Origin: Aneurinibacillus sp. REN35
GTDB taxonomy: Bacteria > Bacillota > Bacilli > Aneurinibacillales > Aneurinibacillaceae
Length of the DNA: 36,524 bases
NCBI RefSeq assembly: GCF_041379945.2
Contig: NZ_JBFTXJ020000024.1
Location: 1-36,524, forward strand
Reading direction: 5' to 3'
Under the pieces are notes generated by a model. That model did no database searches. It saw nothing but the letters and a program-made list of their open reading frames with translations, and had not been told where the DNA came from. Below, piece after piece: positions 23,321-32,870 of this stretch. Position numbers and translations under genes: made by a program. Position 1 is the stretch's first letter; every line of letters begins with the position of its first letter.

Positions 23321-26053
23321 TTATGCATGCGCAGGATTATCTTCGGTAATCAGATTACGCAGTACCAGCTTGAGAATCCCGCCGTTTTTGTAATAGTCGA
23401 TTTCAACATCTGTATCAAGACGGATGATGCATTTGAACGTGAAGGAAGATCCATCTACCCGGGTGGCTTGGATCTCAATCTTCTGCCTGGGCTGTATCGC
23501 ATCCGTGAGCTCGGGGATATCAAACGTCTCCTCACCGGTAATTCCGAGCGTCTCTGCACCCATCCCTTCTTCGAATTGCAGCGGTAATACACCCATGCAT
23601 ACAAGGTTGGTACGATGAATTCGCTCATAATTTTCCGCAATCACAGCTTTGGCTCCAAGAAGCAGTGTTCCTTTGGCCGCCCAGTCTCGTGAGCTGCCTG
23701 TTCCATATTCCTTTCCCCCAATAATAACCAGCGGTGTGCCGTCCTTTTTATATTTCATCGCCGCGTCGTAGATGGACATTACCTCTCCAGAAGGGAGATA
23801 GGTAGTATAGCCGCCTTCCGTGCCGGGCGCAAGGAGGTTTCGGATGCGAATATTGGCGAATGTCCCGCGCATCATAACTTCGTGATTCCCACGTCTTGAA
23901 CCGTACGAATTGAAGTCCCGCACTTCAACCCCTTTATCTTGAAGGAATTGGCCGGCTGGGCTGCTGGGTTTAATCGCCCCGGCAGGCGAGATATGATCTG
24001 TTGTTACTGAATCACCCAACAGGGCGAGAGTGCGTGCTCCCATGATCGGATGGATTCCAGGTGCTTCTGTAGAGAAATCTTCAAAAAATGGTGGAGATTG
24101 AATGTACGTGGAATCCTTATCCCAATCATAAATTTGCTCTGCTGATATCGGGATTTCGTTCCATTGTTCGTTGAATGCCTGGACATTGTTATATTTTTCC
24201 TTATACATCTCCGGTGTAATAATAGCAGCCATCATCTGCCGAACTTCTTCCTCGCTTGGCCAAATATCGCGCAAATACACAGGCTCATTCTTCTCATTAT
24301 GACCGATAGGATCACTATATAGATCAATATTGAACGTACCGGCCAGCGCATAGGCAACCACAAGCGGAGGTGACGCAAGATAATTGGCTTTGACGAGTGG
24401 GTGAATCCGTCCTTCGAAGTTGCGGTTTCCGCTCAACACAGATGTTACGGTCATGTCATTTTCAGCCACTGCCTGCTCAACCTCCGGTACAAGCGGTCCG
24501 CTGTTACCGATACAAGTTGTACAGCCGTATCCTACCGTATTAAATCCGAGTTGATCCAAATATGGTGTAAGCCCTGCATCGTCAAGATATTGGGTTACAA
24601 CGCGGGAACCGGGCGCAAGGCTTGCTTTTACGTTCGGATTGCGTGTAAGCCCTTTTTCCACCGCTTTTTTGGCGACCAATCCAGCACCGATCATAACAGA
24701 AGGATTGGATGTGTTGGTACAGCTTGTAATAGCGGCGATAACTACGGAGCCGGTTTTTAGAGGTGCCTGCTCCCCGTTCTGGTAGTGAATGGTTACTTCC
24801 TGTTCCAATTGCTCTTCTGAAAGCCCGAAACCACCTTCCTTTACCGGAGTCCGCAGCGTTTTTTGGAAAGAATCTTTCATTGAAGTAAGTTCGATGCGGT
24901 CCTGCGGTCGCTTTGGACCTGCAAGTGTGGGTACCACACTCCCAAGATCAAGCGTGATGACTTCTGAATAGGCTGGCGTTGGCATATCGTCGGTTCGGAA
25001 CAGCCCCTGGGCTTTCGTGTAGCTCTCGACTAAGGCGATCTGCTCTTCTGAACGGCCGGTGGTACGAAGATAGCGCAGCGTCTGTTCATCAATGGGAAAA
25101 TATCCGGCCGTTGCTCCATATTCAGGCGCCATATTGGCAATCGTAGCTCTGTCCTCAAGCGTCATGGAACTTAGACCAGACCCGAAGAACTCTACGAATT
25201 TACCAACGACACCTCTTCGCCGCAGAATATTGGTAACAGTAAGCGCTAAGTCTGTAGCGGTAGATCCTTCAGGAAGTGCACCGGTAAGCTCGAAGCCGAC
25301 TACACGAGGCACAAGGAAATACATGGGCTGTCCTAACATACATGCCTCCGCTTCAATCCCTCCTACGCCCCAACCGAGTACGCCAAGTCCGTTGATCATT
25401 GTCGTATGAGAGTCAGTACCGACAAGGGAATCGGGCAGGATATCCATTTCGTTCCCGTTTTTTCTTTTGGTAACGACGGGAGCAAGATATTCAAGATTGA
25501 CCTGATGCACGATGCCGACCGCTGGCGGGATAGCGCGGAAATTAGTGAAGGCTTGTGTGGCCCAGCGCAAAAATGTATAACGCTCCTGGTTACGATCGAA
25601 TTCCTTCTCCATATTGAACTGCAGTGCCATATCTGAACCGGCCATATCTACTTGTACGGAATGGTCGATTACAAGATCAACCGGAATCAACGGATTGATT
25701 TTTTTCGGGTCAAGATGAAGCGCTGAGACGGTATCGCGCATAGCGGCTAAGTCTACGACGGCCGGAACGCCAGTGAAGTCTTGTAAGATTACACGGGATG
25801 GCATGAATGGGATTTCGAACATTTCTTCCGGCTTTGGGTCCGGCTTCCAATTAGCGATTTTTCTTACATGCTCCTCTGTAATCGAGCGGTCATTCATGTT
25901 GCGTAGCGCGGATTCGAGTAGAATTTTAATGGAAAATGGCAGCTTCGATATATGGCCAATTCCCTGCTCCTCAAGCGTTTGCAGGCGATAATAGTAGTCC
26001 GAATTTGTAAGTCTCGTCCGGCATTTATCCCGCAGTGTATGGCTGTTATTCAT
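23321..26053 (-). CDS. acnA: Aconitate hydratase (AcnA/CitB type)
   Basis: This 910-residue TCA-cycle enzyme interconverts citrate and isocitrate. The [4Fe-4S] ligands are C445 ([15 protein letters not shown]) and C511/C514 ([14 protein letters not shown]), with spacing matching Bacillus CitB. The C-terminal swivelling domain with [33 protein letters not shown] and [10 protein letters not shown] is complete. Proteins of this type can also act as iron-regulatory RNA-binding proteins when the cluster is lost. The frame opens at a TTG at 26077, but that codon lies in front of the ACGGAGG ribosome binding site. The ATG at 26053 ([11 protein letters not shown]), about nine bases after the site, is the right start. 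It is monocistronic. Confidence 0.97.
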   Translation of the reverse strand: MNNSHTLRDKCRTRLTNSDYYYRLQTLEEQGIGHISKLPFSIKILLESALRNMNDRSITEEHVRKIANWKPDPKPEEMFEIPFMPSRVILQDFTGVPAVVDLAAMRDTVSALHLDPKKINPLIPVDLVIDHSVQVDMAGSDMALQFNMEKEFDRNQERYTFLRWATQAFTNFRAIPPAVGIVHQVNLEYLAPVVTKRKNGNEMDILPDSLVGTDSHTTMINGLGVLGWGVGGIEAEACMLGQPMYFLVPRVVGFELTGALPEGSTATDLALTVTNILRRRGVVGKFVEFFGSGLSSMTLEDRATIANMAPEYGATAGYFPIDEQTLRYLRTTGRSEEQIALVESYTKAQGLFRTDDMPTPAYSEVITLDLGSVVPTLAGPKRPQDRIELTSMKDSFQKTLRTPVKEGGFGLSEEQLEQEVTIHYQNGEQAPLKTGSVVIAAITSCTNTSNPSVMIGAGLVAKKAVEKGLTRNPNVKASLAPGSRVVTQYLDDAGLTPYLDQLGFNTVGYGCTTCIGNSGPLVPEVEQAVAENDMTVTSVLSGNRNFEGRIHPLVKANYLASPPLVVAYALAGTFNIDLYSDPIGHNEKNEPVYLRDIWPSEEEVRQMMAAIITPEMYKEKYNNVQAFNEQWNEIPISAEQIYDWDKDSTYIQSPPFFEDFSTEAPGIHPIMGARTLALLGDSVTTDHISPAGAIKPSSPAGQFLQDKGVEVRDFNSYGSRRGNHEVMMRGTFANIRIRNLLAPGTEGGYTTYLPSGEVMSIYDAAMKYKKDGTPLVIIGGKEYGTGSSRDWAAKGTLLLGAKAVIAENYERIHRTNLVCMGVLPLQFEEGMGAETLGITGEETFDIPELTDAIQPRQKIEIQATRVDGSSFTFKCIIRLDTDVEIDYYKNGGILKLVLRNLITEDNPAHA

Positions 26054-26203
26054 TGCAGATATCCTCCGTTTTGCCAAAAAATTTGTGCCGTATTTAGTAT
26101 GTACGATTCATGTAGGGATATGTGGGGAAAGATAGACGTATAAAGTAAGACGCTTTCCTTATCCTAAAGACTGTAGGCCAATTTTTTATAAGGAGGATAC
26201 AGC

Positions 26204-26374
26204 ATGGCTCACTTCGACCCACGTGACAGGCAGGAAATGACGTTCATGGAAGATGTGGCGGAAGGTATGGACCGTATGATGGATGAAGGCGGCGGAGTAG
26301 TAGACGAAGTGCTGGCATATGAAACACCGGTTCAGCGTAATGAACTGGTGGATGTAGAACAGGACGAATTGTAA
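26204..26374 (+). CDS. 56-residue acidic protein, unknown function
   Basis: This small ORF was read directly from the sequence. It has ATG at 26204, TAA at 26372-26374 and a near-perfect ribosome binding site (AAGGAGGATACAGC) just upstream. The product begins MAHFDPRDRQEMTFMEDVAE and ends ELVDVEQDEL. About 17 of its 56 residues are Asp or Glu, five are Met, and it has no membrane segment or cysteine. Its own rho-independent terminator follows 28 bases after the stop, so the unit looks like a genuine stand-alone gene. I do not recognise a family. It may be a small stress or spore-related acidic protein, but nothing in the sequence proves that. Confidence 0.7.
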   Translation: MAHFDPRDRQEMTFMEDVAEGMDRMMDEGGGVVDEVLAYETPVQRNELVDVEQDEL

Positions 26375-26402
26375 ATAATGCAGGCAAAGATAGCAGGTAG
26401 GG

Positions 26403-26429
26403 CCGCGGCTTAATGAGCCGCGGTTTTTT
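26403..26429 (+). terminator. Terminator after the 56-residue gene
   Basis: CCGCGGCT (26403-26410) and AGCCGCGG (26416-26423) with a five-base loop and six Ts. Confidence 0.92.
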
Positions 26430-26568
26430 GTTGTAAGTAGGGGGAGATCATGGTCATGTTTTTTTCCCTGCGGATTATATATAATAAAGACAGGTTTGAC
26501 ATGCGCGATGCAAGATGCAAAGTCATATAAAGGATAAGAGCGAATCGCACATTAAAGGAGGATGGCCT

Positions 26569-27051
26569 ATGAGTATGACCATAATAAGTGCGGTTATGGG
26601 GCTGTTTATGGCAACGGTTGTATTTGTTATTCGTATGCGTGCTTCAAAGAAACCAGCTTCGCTAAAAAAAATCGTCCTACCGCCATTTTTTATGAGTACA
26701 GGTTTTGCTATGTTCTTGTATCCGTCTATGCATGTACATATAACGTATGCGTTATACGCTTTTTTTGTCGGAACGCTCCTGTCGTATCCGTTGATCGTTA
26801 CATCACGGTTTGAGGTCGTGGGCAACGATATTTATTTAAAACGTTCGAAAGCATTCGTCTTCATTCTGCTTGGCTTAGTCGTGCTTCGTTTCGCTTTGAA
26901 ATCATATGTTGGCCTGTATGTAACGATAGAAGAGACTGCCGGATTATTCTTTATTTTGGCATTTGGTATGATTGTTCCGTGGCGGATCGCTATGTATGTT
27001 GAATACACCAAGTTATCCCGTTCATTGAATGATGATAGCCTTTTAACATAA
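26569..27051 (+). CDS. ccdC: CcdC family membrane protein (cytochrome c biogenesis-associated)
   Basis: This protein of about 160 residues has five membrane helices (about residues 3-22, 33-52, 57-76, 92-112 and 121-142) and matches the CcdC/DUF1453 family: KKIVLPPFFMSTGFAMFL, then YALYAFFVGTLLSYPLI, then SRFEVVGNDIYLKRSKAF. CcdC was found beside ccdA in Bacillus but is not itself needed for cytochrome c maturation, so its role is open. The frame opens at 26515, but the ATG at 26569 follows AAAGGAGG with a seven-base gap. It is monocistronic here. No ccdA or resA gene is nearby. Confidence 0.8.
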   Translation: MSMTIISAVMGLFMATVVFVIRMRASKKPASLKKIVLPPFFMSTGFAMFLYPSMHVHITYALYAFFVGTLLSYPLIVTSRFEVVGNDIYLKRSKAFVFILLGLVVLRFALKSYVGLYVTIEETAGLFFILAFGMIVPWRIAMYVEYTKLSRSLNDDSLLT

Positions 27052-27163
27052 CGCATATTGAACATAATATGAAAAACGGACAGGGCGTCAGACTTTGTAT
27101 GAGAGTTGGATGCCTTTTTATTATTGGCTGAAAAAAATAAGTAAAACGATTCCAAAAAGAATA

Positions 27164-27193
27164 TTGACAAAAAACTGAAAAATAGAGTAGGAT
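27164..27193 (+). promoter_or_regulatory. Promoter of the GntR regulator gene
   Basis: TTGACA (27164-27169), 18-base spacer, TAGGAT (27188-27193). The first lactate-locus operator lies just downstream of the predicted start of transcription, consistent with autorepression. Confidence 0.6.
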
Positions 27194-27210
27194 GGAATCG
27201 TTGGTCATAC

Positions 27211-27225
27211 ATCAGATGACCTGAT
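27211..27225. promoter_or_regulatory. GntR operator copy 1 (autoregulatory)
   Basis: ATCAGATGACCTGAT is a dyad symmetric about its centre base apart from one inner pair. The 13-base core TCAGATGACCTGA recurs at 27966 and, with one change, at 28000. It lies between the regulator's promoter and its start codon. Confidence 0.75.
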
Positions 27226-27240
27226 AGGAAAGGGAGTGCC

Positions 27241-27942
27241 ATGAAAGCGTCACCAAAATTTAAAGTGCGCAAGACATCTGAAGAAGTGGCAGATTACTTG
27301 CGTGAGCAGATCATTTCCGGAGTGTATATGCCGGGTGCTCGTCTGCCTTCTCTGCGTGAACTCGGGGAGACGCTTGGTGTAGGACAGTCTACGGTACGAG
27401 AAGCACTTAGTTCATTGAAGACGTTGGGTCTGATCACGATGAAGCAGGGGGAAGGAACCTTTGTAACTCGTCATGATCCAGAGGAGGTAATCTCAGCATT
27501 CGAATCGCTGCGGCCTTCGACCCGCCAGGAAGTGATCGAGCTGCTTGAAGTCCGCAAGATTATTGAAAGCGGCACCGTACGGCTGGCGGCAGCGCGGCGA
27601 ACCGACGCAGAACTAGGGCAGATTGTAGAAGCGCTGCAGGAGATGAAGCAGGCTCTCCCGACAGGAGATCTAGGCTATGAGGCCGATTGGAAGTTCCATT
27701 ATGCGGTTGCTGCGGCCTCGCATAATCAGACACTGACCACTGTGATGTTGTCCATCTCAGAGACAATGGAGCGCTTACTGAAAGCAAGCCGTCTTGAACT
27801 GTACCGGACGAAGGGTGTACCTGAAGCACTGTATAGAGAGCATGTGGACATCTATGAGGCGATTCGGCAACAGAATGCGGAGCAGGCTGAGCAAGCGATG
27901 CTCTCCCATCTGTGTGGAGTGGAGGAAAAGATGCTGAAATAG
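27241..27942 (+). CDS. lutR: FadR-subfamily GntR regulator of lactate utilisation
   Basis: This 233-residue GntR-family regulator has an N-terminal winged helix (residues 7-75, with ADYLREQIISGVYMPGARLPS and LGVGQSTVREALSSLKTLGL). A helical FCD effector domain follows (about 90-230), with EVRKIIESGTVRLAA, the ligand/metal histidine region WKFHYAVAAASHN, and REHVDIYEAI. The FCD class binds small carboxylates. Position directly upstream of lactate permease and lutABC, with shared operators, identifies it as the lactate-responsive repressor (LutR/LldR type). The ATG at 27241 follows AAAGGGAG. The lutR symbol is by function and context. Confidence 0.85.
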   Translation: MKASPKFKVRKTSEEVADYLREQIISGVYMPGARLPSLRELGETLGVGQSTVREALSSLKTLGLITMKQGEGTFVTRHDPEEVISAFESLRPSTRQEVIELLEVRKIIESGTVRLAAARRTDAELGQIVEALQEMKQALPTGDLGYEADWKFHYAVAAASHNQTLTTVMLSISETMERLLKASRLELYRTKGVPEALYREHVDIYEAIRQQNAEQAEQAMLSHLCGVEEKMLK

Positions 27943-27965
27943 CACTTTTCTTCTGAGAGTGAAAG

Positions 27966-27978
27966 TCAGATGACCTGA
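27966..27978. promoter_or_regulatory. GntR operator copy 2, upstream of lctP
   Basis: TCAGATGACCTGA, identical over 13 bases to the core of the copy before the regulator gene. Confidence 0.75.
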
Positions 27979-27999
27979 TGCATTTTTTATCCTTACTTA

Positions 28000-28012
28000 T
28001 CAGATGATCTGA
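28000..28012. promoter_or_regulatory. GntR operator copy 3, upstream of lctP
   Basis: TCAGATGATCTGA, one base different from copies 1 and 2 and more symmetric. Its start is 34 bases after that of copy 2, about three helical turns, so two dimers would bind one face. The lactate permease promoter should lie between or over these two sites, although no convincing -35/-10 pair was found. Confidence 0.7.
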
Positions 28013-28096
28013 AGGGTATGAAGTGTTCGTACAGGGAACACGCCGAAAGGCTGACCATATAGAAATATAATTTTCAGGGTAAAAGAGGTGTATAAC

Positions 28097-29761
28097 ATGC
28101 AGACATGGACACAAGTATATGAGCCAATGGGGAGCCTGGGTCTGTCAGCCGCTGTAGCAGTCATTCCAATCGTTTTTTTCTTTCTTGCGCTGGCTGTTTT
28201 TCGAATGAAGGGTCATACCGCAGGTGCTATCACAGTACTGCTCTCTCTTGTCATTGCGATTGTTGTCTATAAAATGCCGGTTCCGATGGCATTTGCCGCA
28301 GCAGGTTATGGGTTTTTCTATGGACTATGGCCGATTGCTTGGATTATTGTAACCGCTGTATTTTTGTACAAAGTCACAGTGAAAACAGGACAATTTGACA
28401 TCATTCGTTCTTCAGTCGTATCGATTACGGATGACCAACGTTTGCAGATGCTGTTGGTTGGCTTTGCTTTTGGTGCTTTTCTTGAAGGGGCAGCCGGATT
28501 CGGTGCACCGGTTGCGATTACCGCAGCACTTCTTGTGGGTCTTGGCTTTAATCCGCTGTATGCGGCAGGCTTATGCTTAATCGCCAATACGGCACCGGTA
28601 GCCTTCGGTGCGATGGGGATTCCGATTATTACAGCAGGAAAAGTTACAGGCCTTGATGCATTTGCCATCGGTCAGGTAGCAGGTCGTCAGCTTCCGCTGC
28701 TTTCTGTCATCGTTCCTTTCTGGCTTATTATCATTATGGACGGCCTGCGCGGCGTACGCGAGACGTGGCCTGCGATTCTTGTGGCGGGTGGTTCATTTGC
28801 AATTACCCAATTTTTCACAGCTAATTTCATTGGGCCAGAACTTCCGGATATTACATCTGCCTTGGTCAGCTTAATATGCTTGGCCTCATTCCTCAAAGTA
28901 TGGAAGCCAAAGCGCATTTTCCGCTTTGAGAATGCAGGGGTTGGAGCAGCAGAAGCAAGTGCGACAGTCGATACTGAGAAGCGGTATACTGCTGGACAAA
29001 TTTTTAAAGCATGGTCTCCATTTATTATTCTTACGATTATGGTAACAATCTGGAGCTTGAAGCCGTTTAAGATGCTGTTTGATAAAGGCGGTCTTCTTGA
29101 GTCGCTCGTCATCAAAATTAACGTTCCGTATTTAGATAAGCTGGTTATTAAAGCGGAGCCTATTGTTACGAAACCGACGCCGTATGAAGCATTATTTAAA
29201 CTTGATTTGCTGTCCGCTATCGGGACTGCGATTCTTATTGCCGCAATTATTTCTATGCTTGTATTGAAAATGAAGCCGAGTGACGGTTGGAAGACATTCA
29301 AAGAAACGCTTGTTGAATTACAGAAGCCGATTCTTTCCATCGGTTTGGTTCTTGCCTTCGCCATGGTTGCCAACTACTCCGGTCTATCATCTACACTGGC
29401 ATTAGTACTGGCGGCTGCCGGCGGTCTGTTCCCGTTCTTCTCGCCATTCCTAGGCTGGCTTGGAGTATTCCTTACCGGTTCGGATACGTCTAGTAATGCC
29501 TTGTTCTGTAGCCTGCAGAATGTAACGGCACAGCAGATTGGTGTCAATGAGACGCTGCTGGTTGCGGCCAATACAACTGGTGGGGTAACAGGTAAGATGA
29601 TTTCACCGCAATCCATTGCGGTTGCCTGCGCGGCCGTAGGACTTGTAGGTAAAGAATCTGATCTCTTCCGTTTTACGGTAAAGCATAGTCTGTTGTTTGC
29701 CACATTAGTTGGTATCATCACGTATGTTCAAGCGTACTACCTAACTTGGATGCTTCCATAG
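28097..29761 (+). CDS. lctP: L-lactate permease
   Basis: This 554-residue polytopic protein belongs to the LctP/LldP lactate permease family (about 12-14 helices). It carries the family's [40 protein letters not shown] and C-terminal [17 protein letters not shown] and [21 protein letters not shown] stretches. It imports lactate (also glycolate) with protons. The ATG at 28097 has AGAGGTG six bases upstream; the frame also offers a GTG nine bases earlier, inside that site. It lies under two GntR operators and is followed 90 bases later by lutABC, so uptake and oxidation are controlled together. Confidence 0.92.
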   Translation: MQTWTQVYEPMGSLGLSAAVAVIPIVFFFLALAVFRMKGHTAGAITVLLSLVIAIVVYKMPVPMAFAAAGYGFFYGLWPIAWIIVTAVFLYKVTVKTGQFDIIRSSVVSITDDQRLQMLLVGFAFGAFLEGAAGFGAPVAITAALLVGLGFNPLYAAGLCLIANTAPVAFGAMGIPIITAGKVTGLDAFAIGQVAGRQLPLLSVIVPFWLIIIMDGLRGVRETWPAILVAGGSFAITQFFTANFIGPELPDITSALVSLICLASFLKVWKPKRIFRFENAGVGAAEASATVDTEKRYTAGQIFKAWSPFIILTIMVTIWSLKPFKMLFDKGGLLESLVIKINVPYLDKLVIKAEPIVTKPTPYEALFKLDLLSAIGTAILIAAIISMLVLKMKPSDGWKTFKETLVELQKPILSIGLVLAFAMVANYSGLSSTLALVLAAAGGLFPFFSPFLGWLGVFLTGSDTSSNALFCSLQNVTAQQIGVNETLLVAANTTGGVTGKMISPQSIAVACAAVGLVGKESDLFRFTVKHSLLFATLVGIITYVQAYYLTWMLP

Positions 29762-29785
29762 AAAGCAAACAGACATATTGAATCA

Positions 29786-29822
29786 GGGAGTCGCCGCTGT
29801 TCAATCGAATAGCGGCTTTCCC
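29786..29822 (+). terminator. Intercistronic hairpin between lctP and lutA
   Basis: A nine-base stem GCCGCTGTT/AATAGCGGC (one G-U pair) is extended outside a bulge by GGGA/TCCC. The tail TCCCTCTTACTTT is T-rich but interrupted. It may be a partial terminator or a processing/stability element that sets lutABC levels below lctP. No new promoter for lutA is evident. Confidence 0.5.
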
Positions 29823-29851
29823 TCTTACTTTATATTTGGAGGTGGACTCCT

Positions 29852-30586
29852 GTGAAGGTCTCCATTTTTATTACCTGTTTATCTGATGCTATTTATCCGC
29901 GTGTCGGGGAAGCGATGGCCCGTATTCTTGCCGGGCAGGGTGTGAAGCTTCATTTTCCGGAGGTGCAGACATGCTGTGGACAGCCTGCCTTCAATAGCGG
30001 ATATTGGGATGAAGCACGCGCTAGCGCTACGACGCTTCTTGATGCGTTTGAAGATAGCGATTTTGTCGTCTCGCCATCCGGCTCCTGTACAGGAATGATT
30101 CATCACTATTATCCGGTGCTCTTCAAGAATGACCCAGTTATGCAGAAGAGGGCGCAGCAATTTATTGATAAGACATATGAATTCTCCCAATTCCTTGTTA
30201 ATGTGTTGGGTGTGACAGACATTGGGGCTCGTTTTCCGCATAAGGTTACGTACCATCCTTCCTGTCACGGCAGCCGGCTGCTCGGTATTAAGGAAGAGCC
30301 GCGCCAACTGCTTGAAAGCGTAAAGGGAATGGAACTTATTGATCTTCCGTTTGCTGAGGATTGCTGCGGATTCGGGGGAACCTTCGCCGTTAAGATGTCC
30401 GATATATCCGGTGCTATGGTAGAAGAGAAGGCCCAGCATGTTGTGGAGACACAAGCCGAGGTGCTTGTTGGTATGGATATGGGGTGTCTGATGAACATTG
30501 GAGGTCGCCTGCATTATGAAGGAAAGCCCGTACGCGTGATGCATCTGGCAGAATTGCTGTATGAAGGGGTGAAACAACAAGCATGA
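29852..30586 (+). CDS. lutA: LutA, Fe-S subunit of lactate oxidation complex
   Basis: This 244-residue protein has two CCG (cysteine-rich) domains of the GlpC/HdrB type. The first has TCCGQPAFNSGYWDEA (about residues 40-55) and the second YHPSCHGSRLL (about 133-143) with DCCGFGGTFAVK (about 169-180). LutA works with LutB and LutC to oxidise L-lactate to pyruvate in the cytoplasm in place of a flavin lactate dehydrogenase. The start is a GTG with GGAGGTGGA upstream. It overlaps lutB by four bases (ATGA). Confidence 0.93.
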   Translation: MKVSIFITCLSDAIYPRVGEAMARILAGQGVKLHFPEVQTCCGQPAFNSGYWDEARASATTLLDAFEDSDFVVSPSGSCTGMIHHYYPVLFKNDPVMQKRAQQFIDKTYEFSQFLVNVLGVTDIGARFPHKVTYHPSCHGSRLLGIKEEPRQLLESVKGMELIDLPFAEDCCGFGGTFAVKMSDISGAMVEEKAQHVVETQAEVLVGMDMGCLMNIGGRLHYEGKPVRVMHLAELLYEGVKQQA

Positions 30587-32091
30587 GTACAACATTTAAC
30601 CCGACAATGAACATTACAGAACGTGCCAAAGTTTCCTTGAATGATGAGTTCTTGCGCAATGCGGTAAAATACACAACCGAGAAACTGCGCTCCTCCAAAA
30701 AACTCGCTTCGGACGAATTGGGCAATTGGGAAGAATGGCGTGACCGCGCCCGCAGCATTCGCCTGCATACGATTGCTCATCTCGATTATTACCTGTCCGA
30801 ATTCGTGAAAAATGCCCGGGCAGTTGGCGTGCATGTCCACTTTGCATCAACTGCACAGGAAGCGGTTGATATTACGATGCAGATTGCAGAAGCGAAGGGC
30901 GCAAAGTCGGTCGTAAAATCAAAATCCATGGTTTCTGAAGAACTGCATATCAACCACAGGCTGGAAGAGGCGGGCGTGGAAGCGATTGAAACCGACCTTG
31001 GCGAGTATATTATTCAACTTGCCGGAGAGACGCCGTCCCATATTATTATTCCGGCCATTCATAAGAATAAGCAGCAGGTAGCCGACCTATTCTCTGAAGA
31101 AGCAGGAGAGACATTGCCGCCGGATACACCGATTCTTGCAGGATTTGCGCGCGCGAAGCTGCGGGAGAAATTTCTTGAGGCGGACATCGGCATGACAGGG
31201 TGCAACTTTGCCATTGCAGAAACAGGCTCCATGGTGCTTTTCTCAAATGAAGGAAATGCCCGTATGGTCAGTACCGTGCCGAAAACACAAATTACGTATA
31301 TGGGAATGGAGCGGATCATCCCGTCGCTGGCCGACTTGGAGGTCATGGCTACCATGCTGCCGCGTTCGGCGACTGGACAGAAGCTAACCGTATACATGTC
31401 TGCGATTACCGGGCCGCGTCGGCAAGGTGATTCGGATGGTCCGGAAGAGATGCATATTATCATTTTGGATAATGGACGTTCGTCTCAGTTAGGAGATCCG
31501 GAATTTCAGGAAGTGCTGAATTGCATTCGCTGTGGTGCATGTCTTAATGCGTGTCCGGTTTATCGCCATGTTGGCGGACATACGTACGGATGGGTATACA
31601 GCGGTCCGATCGGTGCTGTGCTTACACCGCGTCTGAACCAGGATATGGAGAAGTGGGGCGAGGTTTCATACGCGTCGAGCTTGTGCGGCGCTTGCTATGA
31701 AGCGTGTCCGGTCAAAATCCCATTGCATGATATGCTCGTCTATATTCGTCGTCAAAAAGTCGAGGAAGGATACACACCTGCATCGGAGCGGCTTGCATTT
31801 AAAGGCTTTAAATACATTATGTCGAATCACCGCCGCTTCAAGCGGGTCCTAAACGTCGGCAAGACAGGCCAGAGAGTAGTGGTGCGTAACGGCGCTATTA
31901 CCTCACAGCTTGGTCCGCTTAAAGGATGGACGACGCACAGACATGCACCAGCACTAGCCGAGCACTCGTTCCGTGATTCGTGGAAGAATTTATCCAAAGA
32001 GCTTGAGGCGAGTAAACCTGAGATGGAGCCGGATGTGCTGAAAAGGTTAAAGGCAGCCAAACAGAAGCAGGGAGGAGAGCGGCATGAATAA
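30583..32091 (+). CDS. lutB: LutB, ferredoxin-domain iron-sulfur subunit
   Basis: This 502-residue protein has an N-terminal LUD domain (about residues 60-300, containing GMTGCNFAIAETGSMVLFSNEG). Two [4Fe-4S] cluster motifs follow: CIRCGACLNACPVYRHVGG (about 310-328) and CGACYEACPVKIPLHDML (about 361-378). A C-terminal extension holds a conserved PLKGWT segment. It is the electron-transfer core of the LutABC lactate-oxidising complex. The ATG overlaps the lutA stop and its 3' end overlaps the lutC start by eight bases, so the three proteins are translationally coupled. Confidence 0.94.
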   Translation: MSTTFNPTMNITERAKVSLNDEFLRNAVKYTTEKLRSSKKLASDELGNWEEWRDRARSIRLHTIAHLDYYLSEFVKNARAVGVHVHFASTAQEAVDITMQIAEAKGAKSVVKSKSMVSEELHINHRLEEAGVEAIETDLGEYIIQLAGETPSHIIIPAIHKNKQQVADLFSEEAGETLPPDTPILAGFARAKLREKFLEADIGMTGCNFAIAETGSMVLFSNEGNARMVSTVPKTQITYMGMERIIPSLADLEVMATMLPRSATGQKLTVYMSAITGPRRQGDSDGPEEMHIIILDNGRSSQLGDPEFQEVLNCIRCGACLNACPVYRHVGGHTYGWVYSGPIGAVLTPRLNQDMEKWGEVSYASSLCGACYEACPVKIPLHDMLVYIRRQKVEEGYTPASERLAFKGFKYIMSNHRRFKRVLNVGKTGQRVVVRNGAITSQLGPLKGWTTHRHAPALAEHSFRDSWKNLSKELEASKPEMEPDVLKRLKAAKQKQGGERHE

Positions 32092-32812
32092 GCAGGATGA
32101 GAATATCATCCGTCGATTGGATGAGCAAGCGATGCAAAAAGAGGAACAATTCTTTACCCATATTGCAAATCGCTTGAATCGGCCGCGTGTGACAGAGGCT
32201 CCAGCGCATCCGTTCCGGGGCGCGCCTGATTTTTGGCTTGGCTATGAGCTGTCTGATGAGAAGCGAGTGGAACTGTTTATGGCCAATTGGACAAGCATGG
32301 GTGGCCATGCGGAGCGATGCAAGGATGAAAATGCACTGCGTACCTATATTGAAAATCTAGCCACAACAATGAAGGCGAAGTACATGCTGCGTTTTGATCA
32401 TCCGCTTTTGAATGAGCTGCGTGTTGAGCAGAATCTGCCGGATGTGGAGATGACAGTATGGAATGAGCAGGCGCAGGAGGACTTGCTTGCCAAAGCCGCC
32501 GGAGCTGATATCGGTATAGCTGTCGTCGAATATGGAATTGCTCATACAGGAACGGTAGTCGCTATTTCCGGGCCTGCACAAGGCAGGTCGGTAAGTCTTC
32601 TGCCAACGGTGTTCATCGCTGTGCTTCGCGCAAGTGATATGAAGACGAGGATGGGCGAAGTGATGGATGATCTTACACGCCGCTTTGGTAATAAGCTTCC
32701 TGCGGGTGTGCACTTTATCAGTGGACCGAGCCGTTCTGCGGATATTGAGAACGACTTAACGATTGGAGTGCACGGTCCAGGGATCGTTCATGCACTCATT
32801 CTCGATGCATAA
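32084..32812 (+). CDS. lutC: LutC, LUD-domain subunit
   Basis: This 242-residue protein has a C-terminal LUD domain (about residues 60-240) with ADIGIAVVEYGIAHTGTVV, SLLPTVFIAVLR and the closing ISGPSRSADIENDLTIGVHGP, diagnostic of LutC/YkgG. It completes the LutABC complex. It is the last gene of the lactate operon, with GGAGGAGAG upstream of the ATG inside lutB and a strong terminator after the stop. Confidence 0.94.
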   Translation: MNKQDENIIRRLDEQAMQKEEQFFTHIANRLNRPRVTEAPAHPFRGAPDFWLGYELSDEKRVELFMANWTSMGGHAERCKDENALRTYIENLATTMKAKYMLRFDHPLLNELRVEQNLPDVEMTVWNEQAQEDLLAKAAGADIGIAVVEYGIAHTGTVVAISGPAQGRSVSLLPTVFIAVLRASDMKTRMGEVMDDLTRRFGNKLPAGVHFISGPSRSADIENDLTIGVHGPGIVHALILDA

Positions 32813-32820
32813 GAATGGAA

Positions 32821-32856
32821 AAAGAGCCAGACCCTTTTACGTTGGTCTGGCTCTTT
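32821..32856. terminator. Bidirectional terminator, lutC / NhaC-type gene
   Basis: Perfect 13-bp stem AAAGAGCCAGACC (32821-32833) and GGTCTGGCTCTTT (32844-32856) with a ten-base loop, between convergent genes. Confidence 0.92.
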
Positions 32857-32870
32857 ACTATTATACGTAA

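Noticed and set aside
26496-26531. TTGACA and TATAAA pair upstream of ccdC as a promoter
   Set aside because: The spacer is 24 bases, too long for SigA. TATAAT at 26480-26485 is an alternative -10 but lacks a clear -35, so neither was listed.
27242-27255. CcpA cre-like sequence at the start of the GntR gene
   Set aside because: It matches the cre consensus only partly and overlaps the start codon, which makes a coincidental match to coding sequence likely.
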